DNA of 64,000 nucleotides from Legionellaceae bacterium (GTDB taxonomy: Bacteria > Pseudomonadota > Gammaproteobacteria > Legionellales > Legionellaceae): positions 1 through 64,000 of the forward strand of contig JAUYQG010000192.1 of the NCBI GenBank assembly GCA_030695645.1, given 5' to 3'. Positions 25,017 through 34,532 of this stretch are shown here, one piece after another. The position numbers were made by a program, and so were the translations under genes. The notes below the pieces were generated by a model. The model saw only the letters and a list, made by a program, of their open reading frames with translations. It had not been told where the DNA came from and searched no databases. How positions within the stretch are numbered: position 1 is the first letter of the stretch; every line of letters starts with the position of its first letter.

Positions 25017-26600
25017 TTACTTCACCACATAATCCACATAACGACCTCTGAAATCATCAATCCCATGATGCTCTGAAAAATAAAGAATTCTCGTGGCGAT
25101 TTTTTCGATGAAATAGCGATTATGACTTACAAAAATAAGCGTCCCCGTGTAATGAACCAAGGCTTCAGCCAATACCTCAATAGTCTCCAAATCCATATGA
25201 TTCGTCGGCTCATCTAAAATCAAGACATTAGGCGATTCCAGGATCACTTTAGCCAACAACAAACGCGCGGACTCACCACCACTTAATGATAAAATATCTT
25301 TATCCACATCACCTTTTGAAAAGAGCATTTGACCTAAGACTTTACGCACTTGCTGCTCGGTACAACCTACTGCGACATCGTTTAGCCAATTTAATACACT
25401 AGTTGAATGATTTAATAAATCATGATGATCTTGTGAAAAATAACTGATACGAACCTCACTCCCCCACTCCAAACCACCTTCATCATAAGGCACAAGTCCC
25501 ATCAAGATTTTAATCAAAGTCGATTTACCGCGACCGTTGACTCCCATGATGGCAATTTTATCATGACGATTGATGTCACAGTTGAAGTGTTTAAATAACT
25601 GCTTATCTTGAAATGATTTACTGATCGATTTTAATTTGCACACATGTTTGCCCGAGGCTCGTTTCGGTACAAAATGAAAATTTGGGGCAACGCGTGATGA
25701 ATTGATTACGTCAGGTACCTCAATCTTCTCAATCATTTTCATTCTCGATCTAGCCAACGTTGCTTTCGACGCTTTGGCACCAAATCGATCGACAAACTTT
25801 TGCAAATGCGCAATTTTTTCTTCAGCGCTCTTTTTTTCAATCATTTTTTGTTCTTGCAGCAACTGCTTTTCCGCTACAAATTTTTCATATTGACCGGAGT
25901 ATTTTCTAATTTCACCATAATCAATATCTAAAATATGATCCGCAAGATTATCAATAAATTCAACATCATGGGAAATGAAAATTGTTAAGCCATGAAATGT
26001 ATTTTTTAAAAATTGTTCTAGCCATTGAATCGAAACAATATCCAAATGATTTGTTGGTTCATCTAGTAATAAAATAGACGGTCGTTGAAATAACGTTTGT
26101 GCCAACAAAACTCGTAATTTATAACCGCCCGACAATGCCTTCAGTGGTTTTCGATGATAGTCCACCGGAATACCTAGCCCCGTTAGAATACTTTCGACTT
26201 CAATCAACGCGTTATACCCATCATAATGAAAAATAACCTCTTCCAGTTCACCAAAGCGAAAGCCTTTTTCATCATCCCAAGATTCGGATGCCAGCAAGCA
26301 CTCCTTCTCTTGCAATGCCTCCCACAAGGCTTGTTTTCCTTGTAGGACAATATCTTGGATGGGAGTATCTTCGTAACGAAATTGATCTTGCTTCAACCAA
26401 CCAATTGTGGCATCTTTTGGAATAATAACCTCACCAAAACTCAGCTCCTCTTCACCCGTTATGAGTTTGAAGAACGTTGATTTACCACAACCATTCGCAC
26501 CAACGAGAGCGTACGCTTGTCCACTGTTCAGATTCAAATTAACATCAAAAAACAATAGCTTAGGTCCAAACGTCATGCCCAATTCATTCAATGTAATCAC
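25017..26600 (-). CDS. ybiT: ABC-F ATPase, YbiT type
   Basis: This 527-aa soluble protein has two ABC domains and no membrane part. Walker A boxes are GANGCGKST and GVNGRGKST, signatures LSGGYKLRVLLA and LSGGESARLLLA, Walker B boxes SILLLDEPTNHLD and NVLILDEPTNHMD. The charged inter-domain linker (about 240-320) is the P-site tRNA interaction motif. Gene length and overall layout match E. coli YbiT, an ABC-F ribosome factor. The frame begins with GTG at 26600 and the ribosome binding site is weak. Confidence 0.9.
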   Translation of the reverse strand: MITLNELGMTFGPKLLFFDVNLNLNSGQAYALVGANGCGKSTFFKLITGEEELSFGEVIIPKDATIGWLKQDQFRYEDTPIQDIVLQGKQALWEALQEKECLLASESWDDEKGFRFGELEEVIFHYDGYNALIEVESILTGLGIPVDYHRKPLKALSGGYKLRVLLAQTLFQRPSILLLDEPTNHLDIVSIQWLEQFLKNTFHGLTIFISHDVEFIDNLADHILDIDYGEIRKYSGQYEKFVAEKQLLQEQKMIEKKSAEEKIAHLQKFVDRFGAKASKATLARSRMKMIEKIEVPDVINSSRVAPNFHFVPKRASGKHVCKLKSISKSFQDKQLFKHFNCDINRHDKIAIMGVNGRGKSTLIKILMGLVPYDEGGLEWGSEVRISYFSQDHHDLLNHSTSVLNWLNDVAVGCTEQQVRKVLGQMLFSKGDVDKDILSLSGGESARLLLAKVILESPNVLILDEPTNHMDLETIEVLAEALVHYTGTLIFVSHNRYFIEKIATRILYFSEHHGIDDFRGRYVDYVVK

Positions 26601-26635
26601 TATTTACCAACGCATATGTAAAAATATGGAACAGA

Positions 26636-28645
26636 TTATATCATAAATAGTTCGTCCAAAATAGCATGATCGACTAAATTAGGTAATGTAACGCATAAAT
26701 TAGGTTCATGCTGCATGGCGCGTTTAACCGCAAATATCGCACCAGAGTTTCTAGCCCAGCCACGACGAGCAAGGCCATTATTCACGTCCCAAAACAACAT
26801 GGATTGTAATCGTCGCTCAGCGTCCGCTGACCCGTCCAATACCAACCCAAAGCCACCGTTCATCACCTCACCCCAACCGACACCACCGCCATTATGCAGT
26901 GATACCCAAGTGGCGCCTCGGCATGCGTCTCCGATAACATTTTGTACCGACATATCCGCCGTAAATTGTGAACCATCATAAATATCAGATGTCTCACGAT
27001 ACGGTGAATCCGTTCCTGAAACATCATGATGATCTCGACCAAGAACCACGGGGGCTGAAATTTTACCCGTCTTGATTGCCGCATTAAACGCTTTTGCAAT
27101 AGAAATCCGCCCTTCTGCATCAGCATATAAAATTCGCGCTTGAGACCCGACCACCAAACGATTTTTACCAGCGGCTTTGATCCAACGAACATTGTCCGAC
27201 ATTTGTTGTTGAATTTCAGCAGGTGACTGACTCGCTAATGTTTCCAGCACTTCGGCTGCAAGAGCATCCGTCACCATTAAATCGTGTTCAAGACCGGATG
27301 TACACACCCATCGGAATGGGCCAAACCCATAATCAAAACACATAGGCCCCATAATATCTTGCACATACGATGGGTATTTAAAGGATCCATCGGCCTGCAA
27401 AATATCAGCACCCGCACGACTGGCCTCCAATAGAAAAGCATTTCCATAATCGAAGAAATACATCCCTTGTGCTGTCAGCTTATTGACCGCATGAACATGT
27501 CGAACCAATGTTGCTTGTACCGCGTGTTTGAATTGGATAGGATCATCAACCATCAAACGTTGCGCCGCCTCAAAAGACATATCAACTGGGTAATAACCAC
27601 CTGCATAAGGATTATGCAGTGATGTCTGATCAGAACCTAATTCGATACTCATAGAATGCTTTGCCAGCATTTCCCACAAATCAACAATATTCCCTTGATA
27701 AGCCAACGACACCGCTTCTTGTTGCGCACGGGCCTGTTCCACGCGTTTCAGCAACGCATCCAACTCAGTAAACACTTCGTCAACCCAACCCTGACTGTGA
27801 CGTTTACTCACGGCTGATGGATTAATCTCAGCAATCAGAGCAATGGCACCCGCAATCACTGCGGCCTTCGCTTGAGCACCCGACATACCGCCCAATCCAG
27901 CGGACACAAAAACTTTACCCGCTAAATCTTCACCATGCTTCGCAATTTTTCGACCAGCATTTAAAAGTGTAATTGCTGTCCCATGCACAATACCCTGCGG
28001 CCCAATATACATAAACGATCCGGCAGTCATTTGTCCATATTGTGTCACACCAAGTGCATTAAAACGCTCCCAATCATCTGGCTTAGAATAATTCGGAATC
28101 ATCATACCATTGGTAATCACCACACGAGGTGCGTCGGGATGTGAGGGAAATAGTCCTAAGGGATGGCCTGAATACAACACCAGAGTTTGCTCATCGGTCA
28201 TGATCGCTAAATACTGCATGGCCAATAAATATTGCGCCCAATTCTGAAAAACAGCCCCATTGCCGCCGTAAGTAATCAATTCATGCGGGTGTTGAGCCAC
28301 TCGCGGATCCAAGTTATTCTGCACCATCAGCATGATGGCTGCCGCTTGATTAGATCGATGTGGATACTCAGCAACCGGTCGCGCATGCATAGAATAAGTA
28401 GGACGAAAACGATGCATGTAAATTCGCCCATAAGCCCGCAATTCCTCGACAAATTCCTCGGCAAGTTTCTCGTGCCATTCTGGTTTAAAATAACGCAACG
28501 CGTTTTGAATCGCTAGTTTTTTTTCATCCCGTGTCAAACAATCTTTACGTTTTGGCGCATGATTAACCGATGCATCATAGGGTTGCCGAGGTGGCAGAGC
28601 TTGTGGGATACCGGCTAAAACACGATCTTTGAAATTCGGCATCAT
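26636..28645 (-). CDS. hutU: Urocanate hydratase, long (eukaryote-like) form
   Basis: This 669-aa enzyme converts urocanate to imidazolonepropionate in histidine breakdown, using tightly bound NAD. Family motifs include ITYGGNGAVFQNWAQY, YSGHPLGLFPSH, TAGSFMYIGPQGIVHGT, and GLGGMSGAQAKA. The common bacterial HutU is about 555 aa; this one has the N-terminal region and length of the animal UROC1 type (about 676 aa) and resembles it along the first 200 residues. The AGGAG before the first ATG supports the start. No other hut genes are in the window. It is preceded by a 2H-family gene with a 6-bp gap. Confidence 0.93.
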   Translation of the reverse strand: MMPNFKDRVLAGIPQALPPRQPYDASVNHAPKRKDCLTRDEKKLAIQNALRYFKPEWHEKLAEEFVEELRAYGRIYMHRFRPTYSMHARPVAEYPHRSNQAAAIMLMVQNNLDPRVAQHPHELITYGGNGAVFQNWAQYLLAMQYLAIMTDEQTLVLYSGHPLGLFPSHPDAPRVVITNGMMIPNYSKPDDWERFNALGVTQYGQMTAGSFMYIGPQGIVHGTAITLLNAGRKIAKHGEDLAGKVFVSAGLGGMSGAQAKAAVIAGAIALIAEINPSAVSKRHSQGWVDEVFTELDALLKRVEQARAQQEAVSLAYQGNIVDLWEMLAKHSMSIELGSDQTSLHNPYAGGYYPVDMSFEAAQRLMVDDPIQFKHAVQATLVRHVHAVNKLTAQGMYFFDYGNAFLLEASRAGADILQADGSFKYPSYVQDIMGPMCFDYGFGPFRWVCTSGLEHDLMVTDALAAEVLETLASQSPAEIQQQMSDNVRWIKAAGKNRLVVGSQARILYADAEGRISIAKAFNAAIKTGKISAPVVLGRDHHDVSGTDSPYRETSDIYDGSQFTADMSVQNVIGDACRGATWVSLHNGGGVGWGEVMNGGFGLVLDGSADAERRLQSMLFWDVNNGLARRGWARNSGAIFAVKRAMQHEPNLCVTLPNLVDHAILDELFMI

Positions 28646-28651
28646 ACGCTC

Positions 28652-29119
28652 CTAGAAAAGAACATCCAATATCTTCACACCCACTGTAATATGGAACATG
28701 ATTTTTTGTCCCTTAAACGTCGGCTTTGGTGACAACTGATGTGTTCGACGTAATCCGTTTAAGGATGCGGACTCAACAGATAGTGCGTAATATTCTGTCA
28801 AACCATACTGGGCTTTGATTAACTTACAGACATGAAACGTATGAATTTGACCCATGTTTTCAGGGCTTGGGCGAACTCTTTCTTCAGGATATATAACTGA
28901 AATATGAGCTCCTACATGATCAGGCGGATTGAAATAATCGGGGATCTCAATGTCACCATACTCAGCAAGCAAGGGATATATAGAATGAATAAAACGATCA
29001 TCTATTTTTAAATAGCAATAATCATCATTCTGTTGAATCCAGCCCTTTGCATCAAACGTTTTTGCTGTGTTAATAATCATCGAATTAGACAATTCGGTTA
29101 GGATAAAACGATCAAACAT
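28652..29119 (-). CDS. 2H phosphoesterase-like protein
   Basis: This 155-aa protein has two H-x-[ST]-V motifs, HISVI (about residue 72) and HITVG (about 147). The spacing fits the two-histidine phosphoesterase superfamily, in which the His pairs act on 2',3'-cyclic phosphates or related RNA ends. It lies immediately upstream of hutU and probably shares its transcript, although no functional link is known. The call rests on the motif pair and spacing. Confidence 0.6.
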   Translation of the reverse strand: MFDRFILTELSNSMIINTAKTFDAKGWIQQNDDYCYLKIDDRFIHSIYPLLAEYGDIEIPDYFNPPDHVGAHISVIYPEERVRPSPENMGQIHTFHVCKLIKAQYGLTEYYALSVESASLNGLRRTHQLSPKPTFKGQKIMFHITVGVKILDVLF

Positions 29120-29229
29120 AACCCATTACTCAAATAATTAAACAAAACTCAAGGGAGTACCTTGGTAAATCCTTCTTGTATATCATGATAGCACCTGCCA
29201 ATATATAAACCTACACCAAAGGAATGATT

Positions 29230-30336
29230 ATGACTAAATCTATCAATAGTATCTTATTTACCATCTCAGCATGTGCAGCCCTATATCTGTCAGGCAACAC
29301 GTCAGACTCCCAAGCCTGTACCCGGGCACTTTATGTTGGTAGCGATAACACAGTCATTACCGGACGCTCCATGGATTGGACCGAAGATATGCATTCCGAC
29401 CTTTGGGTATTTCCGCGCGGTATCCAACGAAATGGCGAGGCTGGGCCAAATTCTGCTCAATGGACATCCAAATACGGTAGTGTCGTCGCTTCGGTATATA
29501 ACCTGGTTAGTGCTGATGGAATGAATGAAAAAGGCCTGGTTATGAATATGCTGTACTTAGTAGAAACTGACTATGGTAAACCAGTTGCCAACCACCCTCC
29601 CCTATCCATTAGTTTATGGGGACAATACACCTTAGATAACTTCGCCAGCGTATCTGAAGCGGTCAACGCCTTGCAAGCTAACCCATTCTATATCATCGCC
29701 CCTAACCTACCGAATGGCACTGCCAGTCAAGTGCATTTATCATTATCTGATCCCAGCGGGGACTCTGCCATTTTTGAATACATAAATGGCCAATTGGTGA
29801 TTCATCATGGCAAGGAATACCAAGTTATGACAAATTCGCCTATTTATAGTAAACAATTGGCATTAAATGAATACTGGCAAGACATCGGAGGCAACGTATT
29901 TTTGCCGGGTACGGCTCGTGCCGCCGATCGATTTGCTCGAACATTTTTCTTTCTAAACAACATCCCTAATGCACTCGATCCCAACTATATTAAAAGTGTT
30001 CCTAACCAATCCTATGCCAACCAAGCACTTGCGAGCGTCCTGAGCGTCATCCGTGCGGTGAGTGTCCCCTTTGGCATTACAACACCTAACGAACCAAATA
30101 TCGCCGCAACGATATGGAGAACGATGTCTGATCAAAAAAACTTGGTTTATTATTTTGATTCATCCACCAGTCCAAATACATTTTGGGTAACACTGGCTAA
30201 CCTTAATTTCGAAGCAGGCGCACCCATCCTTAAATTACCGCTTGATGCAGGCCAAACATACGCAGGTGATGCTGATAACCAATTTAAACCGGCGCCCGCA
30301 TTTCAGTTTTTACCTGCTGAAGTCCCCAAAACCTAA
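29230..30336 (+). CDS. Secreted Ntn hydrolase (choloylglycine hydrolase family)
   Basis: This is a linear amide C-N hydrolase of about 368 aa. After a signal peptide (SILFTISACAALYLSGN), the mature enzyme would start at Cys in ACTRALYVG, the N-terminal nucleophile of bile salt hydrolases and penicillin V acylases; TGRSMDW and DWTEDM carry the usual Arg/Asp. Asn and Trp motifs MTNSPIY and LNEYW follow. It would act in the periplasm or outside the cell on N-acyl amides such as conjugated bile salts, N-acyl homoserine lactones or penicillin V. The second ATG has AAAGGA at good spacing. It ends overlapping the adenosine deaminase gene by 4 bp, tail to tail. Confidence 0.88.
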   Translation: MTKSINSILFTISACAALYLSGNTSDSQACTRALYVGSDNTVITGRSMDWTEDMHSDLWVFPRGIQRNGEAGPNSAQWTSKYGSVVASVYNLVSADGMNEKGLVMNMLYLVETDYGKPVANHPPLSISLWGQYTLDNFASVSEAVNALQANPFYIIAPNLPNGTASQVHLSLSDPSGDSAIFEYINGQLVIHHGKEYQVMTNSPIYSKQLALNEYWQDIGGNVFLPGTARAADRFARTFFFLNNIPNALDPNYIKSVPNQSYANQALASVLSVIRAVSVPFGITTPNEPNIAATIWRTMSDQKNLVYYFDSSTSPNTFWVTLANLNFEAGAPILKLPLDAGQTYAGDADNQFKPAPAFQFLPAEVPKT

Positions 30337-31808
30337 AAAGTCGCCTCAAATTCCGATAACTTATTTTCCAAGGCCCATTGTAAACGGGCCTTGTCACTGG
30401 TCTTGATAAATTCACGACAAGCAAGGCTCATTCGATCTCGACAAGCAGGTGCAATGATTGACTTAGCAGGATCGACCCAGATACTTTTTCCCGATAGAAA
30501 ACTGTACGTTAACGAGTTACGATCAATGTTCTTAAGCGTTTGATAATCAATACCGTAGGTAAAAGCCGCATCCACGTATTGACGTGTTAAATCCGTATGT
30601 AAAATACCCTCATCATCGGTCGATAGTACGATGGGTACACCGTGTTGCAAATAGTATAAAATCGGATGTTGATTACCAAAGATAGATAAAATGGTTCGAT
30701 TACTGGTTAAATTAATTTCAACAGCAACCTGCTGCTTTGCCATGTGTTTTACAAGTTCGGATGACTGATCTTCATGAACAATATCCACACCATGACCAAT
30801 CCGTTCCGCATGTCCGATGTAAACGGAGTTACGAATATGAAAGCTGAGATCATGGGGTAAACTGGTATTAGGCTCCAACTCCCCAGCATGCAACGCAATG
30901 TGCACCTGAGGATATGCTGCGTGTAAAAATTCAAAAATACGCATGTGTTCGTTAAAATCACGTGTGGAAATAACCCCTCTTTCAGGCTGCACTAAATTAA
31001 CACCCACAATATTCGATGATTGTGCTGCCGCTGCAAATCCTGTTAAAGCTTGTGCAAAAACACTGTCCCGTGATTCCTCACGTTTTACCCAGAATTGAAA
31101 ACGAACGTCTAAAGAACAAACCGGTTGCTTTGAATTGGTATCACACCCTAGCACGTGATGGACTTGTTTTAAATAATGGTTACTTGCATCAATTTGCTGT
31201 TTAATGTTTTTTTGAAAGTCTTTATTGGTTAATAGAATATGTTTTTTATCGACCCATGTTGGTGTTGATTTCGTGAGCTTAGCGTATGAGTCTGGGGAAG
31301 ATAAATTCATCATCATGACTTCCATGTATAACTCGTGTTGATTGGCGGCACGTTGCATCATTTCCGCTAATAGGGATGTATAAAATTCATCATACACTGG
31401 TGCTACCTTACCAAACACACTAAAAAAGTGATCATGATTGGATTCTTTGTTTGCAATAAAATCGGTCATTGACCACGCTCGAATTGCTTGTGGATAATGC
31501 CTATCATCTGAAAAGAATGTTTTGGAGTGCACACCCTCACACTCCTTATCAAATGGAGTCAGTTCTAAAGTGCTCGGAATAACACAATAATTGCCGCTCC
31601 TAACGTGTTTAATCAAATCCTCTGGATAAGAACTACCTGAAAAATGATAATGCAACTCCCCTCCTGTGGGCATTGTTTTAAAAAATGCGTACAACGCATT
31701 AGGATTCGTTTTAATTGAATTAAAATACGTATTGACATCAGCGGCAGCGTCTATCCATATCATGCTTAAATAGGCCATCAAACACGATTTAAAGAGATTT
31801 TGTAGCAT
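30333..31808 (-). CDS. Secreted adenosine deaminase-like protein
   Basis: This 491-aa metal-dependent deaminase has a hydrophobic N-terminus (LFKSCLMAYLSMIWIDAAA) that looks like a signal peptide. Zinc ligands and catalytic residues are in order: ELHYHFSGS (HxH), IALHAGE, RIGHGVDI, and VLSTDDEGI. The N-terminal insertion of about 100 residues resembles growth-factor-like ADGF/CECR1 deaminases. It would convert extracellular adenosine to inosine. The downstream neighbour is the secreted Ntn hydrolase, on the opposite strand. Confidence 0.88.
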   Translation of the reverse strand: MLQNLFKSCLMAYLSMIWIDAAADVNTYFNSIKTNPNALYAFFKTMPTGGELHYHFSGSSYPEDLIKHVRSGNYCVIPSTLELTPFDKECEGVHSKTFFSDDRHYPQAIRAWSMTDFIANKESNHDHFFSVFGKVAPVYDEFYTSLLAEMMQRAANQHELYMEVMMMNLSSPDSYAKLTKSTPTWVDKKHILLTNKDFQKNIKQQIDASNHYLKQVHHVLGCDTNSKQPVCSLDVRFQFWVKREESRDSVFAQALTGFAAAAQSSNIVGVNLVQPERGVISTRDFNEHMRIFEFLHAAYPQVHIALHAGELEPNTSLPHDLSFHIRNSVYIGHAERIGHGVDIVHEDQSSELVKHMAKQQVAVEINLTSNRTILSIFGNQHPILYYLQHGVPIVLSTDDEGILHTDLTRQYVDAAFTYGIDYQTLKNIDRNSLTYSFLSGKSIWVDPAKSIIAPACRDRMSLACREFIKTSDKARLQWALENKLSEFEATF

Positions 31809-31826
31809 GGACGTCTATACCTCAAC

Positions 31827-31848
31827 TAAGGAACGGGCCCGTTCCTAA
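31827..31848. repeat. Residual footprint of the large palindromic element
   Basis: AAGGAACGGGCC is fused directly to CGTTCCTAA: the two ends of the 185-bp element of 10118 and 38951 with the interior gone. It looks like a deletion or excision scar. Confidence 0.7.
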
Positions 31849-31904
31849 CAAATGACATGGGTAGAAATATGCTCATAGTGTATCATATGTAATGATTAGC
31901 AACC

Positions 31905-31930
31905 ATCATGTCTTTTTGTCCAAAGTCTAG
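31905..31930. repeat. Solo end of the TTGGACTTTGGACA family
   Basis: TCATGTCTTTTTGTCCAAAGTCT matches the right end of the element at 21225, with a mutated last base. No partner end is adjacent. Confidence 0.65.
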
Positions 31931-31950
31931 TTTCTTCTACACTAGGTACC

Positions 31951-32142
31951 AGCAATTCTGGGTGAACGATAAGGCCCGCTGTTCTAGGGCTATGTAGCGT
32001 TTTAATAAAATTATTTTTCGCAAAATATCACTGAATTCGTAGGGTGAGCAAAGGAGCTTGCGGCGTGCCCACCAGCAGTGGTACAACGGTGGGCACGTCG
32101 CAAGCTCCTTTGCCCACCCTACCTCGTTCACCCAGAATTGCT
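31951..32142. mobile_element. MITE-like element with 19-bp ends and inner palindrome
   Basis: Ends are AGCAATTCTGGGTGAACGA and its exact inverse at 32124-32142. The right half holds a second palindrome with 35-bp arms (GTAGGGTGAGCAAAGGAGC... and inverse) at 32039-32122. It has no coding capacity. It sits just before the plasmid origin region. Confidence 0.8.
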
Positions 32143-32360
32143 AGCAAGACATGGACATAATTGACGCTAAATCCGCATAATGATATTATCTGCTACAACC
32201 TGTTGTTTCATTTCTTTTTAAAAGAAAAAACGATGGTATATCATGAGCTATATGCGATTCGAAACGGTGACCCAACAAAATATACAGGACTGGAAGTCAA
32301 ACAAATTAGAATTACTGAGTAGTCTTCAAACTAGGTGACGCTCCTCGGAGTCTAGGTTTT

Positions 32361-32482
32361 CCTGTATATGCCACTCATCTCCTGTAAACGTCGCAGTTCC
32401 CTCCTGTCAACGTCACATTTGCCCCCTGTAAACGTCACACCCATCTCCTGTAAACGTCACACTACATCCTGTAAATGTCGCA
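32361..32482 (+). other. Iteron array, probable replication origin
   Basis: At least five direct repeats of TCCTGTAAACGTCAC (with variants) start near 32380, 32402, 32424, 32446 and 32467, so the period is about 22 bp, two helical turns. A weaker copy is at 32360. Inverted single copies are at 34934-34949 and 35380-35395. A strongly AT-rich stretch follows (32490-32640). This is the layout of an iteron-controlled origin bound by a Rep_3 initiator. Confidence 0.85.
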
Positions 32483-32603
32483 GTTAACAACTAATTACCT
32501 TGTATAATCAATATGTTACAACAGGTAAACATACCTTATTAAACTATATATTAAACAATAACAAACGGTTTAGTTGTTATTTTGTTTTTAGTATTGCATA
32601 CCA

Positions 32604-32652
32604 TGTGCATATGCATATATTATGTTTTTACATACTATATGCATATGGTAAC
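32604..32652 (+). promoter_or_regulatory. Candidate partition-operon operator
   Basis: Inverted and direct copies of the TATGCATA-like motif (GTGCATATGCATAT, then CTATATGCATATGG) flank TATGTTTTTACATA just before and over the ParA start codon. The position suggests autoregulation by ParA or the small third protein. Confidence 0.5.
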
Positions 32653-33529
32653 CATGATGACTAAAGTAATTGTTAATGCCACACATAAAGGCGGTGAAGG
32701 TAAAACAACCAACTCCATTGTTCTAGCAGAATATTTAGCGCTTATTTCTAATTTAAAAGTATTATCCATCGATTTAGATCCCCAGGCTAATTTTTCAGGC
32801 CGTTATATCAAAATGAATTATGATCCTGCTTATCACGGCGGAAAAATTCCTCCTGTTCATCCTGATTACGAACCGGATATCGATCTGGACTGGGATGGAA
32901 GAAGTGGTATTGCTAATATTTTTTACGGAGAAGAGGTTATTCCTTATCCAACGATAATTCCCAATTTAGAGTTAGCGCCAGCTCACTCCATCAAACTTCA
33001 AGAAGCTGAGGCAGTCACTAAGAATGAAGTCAAAGAAAAAGTTCATATGCAATTAAAAAAGTTTATTGAACAACCTGAGGTACAGGCTAGCTACGATGTA
33101 ATTATTATAGACACACCGCCATCAAAAGGACCACTTACTATCGCAGCAATCAAAGCAGCAACTCATTTGGTTATTCCGGCACAAATGGAACAATTTTCCA
33201 TTGAGGGCATCTACGGTATGTTGCAATTATGGAAGCAAGAAACTTATTCTCGAAATAAGGATAACCCTATTGAATTAATTGGAATTTTACCCAATCAAGT
33301 GCGAAATATTAACATACACAAAAACTTTTTAAATGATCTTAAAAATAAAGAGTTTACCTCGAAATATGTGATACCGCATGAGATAAAAAAGCGAGCTATT
33401 TATACTGAGATTTTAGCGGATAATGCTAATCCTAAAAGTATATTTGAACTTCCCGTTAATAGTATCGAACGTGCTGAATATGAGAATGCATGTCGCTATA
33501 TTGTAAATAAGGTGTTTAAACATGGCTAA
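32645..33529 (+). CDS. parA: ParA-family partition ATPase
   Basis: This 294-aa protein has the deviant Walker A box HKGGEGKTTN (KGGxGKT), then IDLDPQANFS (A' box) and IIIDTPPSKGP (Walker B), with a short N-terminus and no HTH domain, as in type Ib-like plasmid ParA. It would move plasmid copies with ParB bound to a centromere. The frame reaches 32582, but upstream codons overlap the putative operator; ATG 32645 or 32654 are likelier. It overlaps parB by 8 bp. Confidence 0.92.
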   Translation: MVTMMTKVIVNATHKGGEGKTTNSIVLAEYLALISNLKVLSIDLDPQANFSGRYIKMNYDPAYHGGKIPPVHPDYEPDIDLDWDGRSGIANIFYGEEVIPYPTIIPNLELAPAHSIKLQEAEAVTKNEVKEKVHMQLKKFIEQPEVQASYDVIIIDTPPSKGPLTIAAIKAATHLVIPAQMEQFSIEGIYGMLQLWKQETYSRNKDNPIELIGILPNQVRNINIHKNFLNDLKNKEFTSKYVIPHEIKKRAIYTEILADNANPKSIFELPVNSIERAEYENACRYIVNKVFKHG

Positions 33530-34532
33530 ACGAAAAGTATTTTCCATAGGTAGCTCACTATCCGATGGATTAGAGCAAACCATAGCAGCCGCACATAACT
33601 ATTCAAACGATTTGCGCATTGACGTTATTCCACTTAAGAAAATTGAAACGGATCCTGAAAACCCACGGCTATTATCCCTATCTCTTCAAGATATCGTAAA
33701 TGGTTTATCTCAAGATGATCCGAAGTACGATCTCAAGATAGAAGAAATTGCCGGACTACAAAGTTTAGCACTATCCATCGAAGATCAAGGGATCATTAAT
33801 CCTATTGTGGTTTATGAATACAACGGTATGTATCGATTAATTGCGGGTGAACGCCGAACCCTTGCTTCTGCCCTCGCTAAAAAATCGGATATTCAAGCAA
33901 AAATTCTTGATGGCCGACCTACTGAATTAAAAATTAGAATTTTGCAATGGATTGAAAACATTGAACGCTCGGATTTATCACTCACCGAACGCATGGATAA
34001 TCTTGAAAAAATGGTACATGCTTTTGCGAAACAACAAGGTACCCCTTTTCGTGATGTCAAGATTACGGATATCAGTAAATTAATTGGGTGCGCTAAGTCT
34101 CATGCGATTAACTTAAAGGCGGTTCTGAATGCGGACGACCAAATTAAAGAACTCATTGCCTGCAATAAAATCAAGAATCTTGAAAAAGCGGCTTTACTTA
34201 CTCATATTCAATCTAATTTTATTAAGCAGCGTGCGATTGAAGAATGCATCAATGGTGCCACGTTAAAGCGACTTAAAAACTTTTTAGAGCAGGATAAAAA
34301 TCAAACGCTTGTTGTGGAACCTGTTAACACCTATGGTAGGGAACAAAAAACGGTTCACTTTGGATCGACTAAAAACATACACGTAGCTCGTGTTGTTCTT
34401 GATTCAATTTTTCAAAATGAATCATTATCGGATTTAACTCATGAAATAAGAATATTAGATTTGGATAATCCCCGTATCATTGCTCAAACCTTTAAAATCT
34501 TGATTCGTAAATTGGAGCAGCTTCATGAGTAG
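33522..34532 (+). CDS. parB: ParB/RepB-family partition protein
   Basis: This 336-aa protein has the ParB N-terminal nuclease-like domain with GLQSLALSIEDQGIINPIVV and the box II motif IAGERRTLASAL. It continues into a helix-turn-helix region (ITDISKLIGCAKSHAINLKAVL) that would bind parS. The C-terminal third is less conserved and probably dimerises. It overlaps parA upstream and the next gene by 8 bp, indicating translational coupling. Confidence 0.92.
   Translation: MAKRKVFSIGSSLSDGLEQTIAAAHNYSNDLRIDVIPLKKIETDPENPRLLSLSLQDIVNGLSQDDPKYDLKIEEIAGLQSLALSIEDQGIINPIVVYEYNGMYRLIAGERRTLASALAKKSDIQAKILDGRPTELKIRILQWIENIERSDLSLTERMDNLEKMVHAFAKQQGTPFRDVKITDISKLIGCAKSHAINLKAVLNADDQIKELIACNKIKNLEKAALLTHIQSNFIKQRAIEECINGATLKRLKNFLEQDKNQTLVVEPVNTYGREQKTVHFGSTKNIHVARVVLDSIFQNESLSDLTHEIRILDLDNPRIIAQTFKILIRKLEQLHE

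Noticed and set aside
32232-32336. Small frames of 29-32 codons (MSYMRFETV and overlapping)
   Set aside because: Two overlapping short frames in the pre-origin gap with no conservation evidence.
32361-32482. Possible CRISPR array
   Set aside because: Repeats are about 15 bp at a 22-bp period with no spacers of usable length and no cas genes; they are origin iterons.
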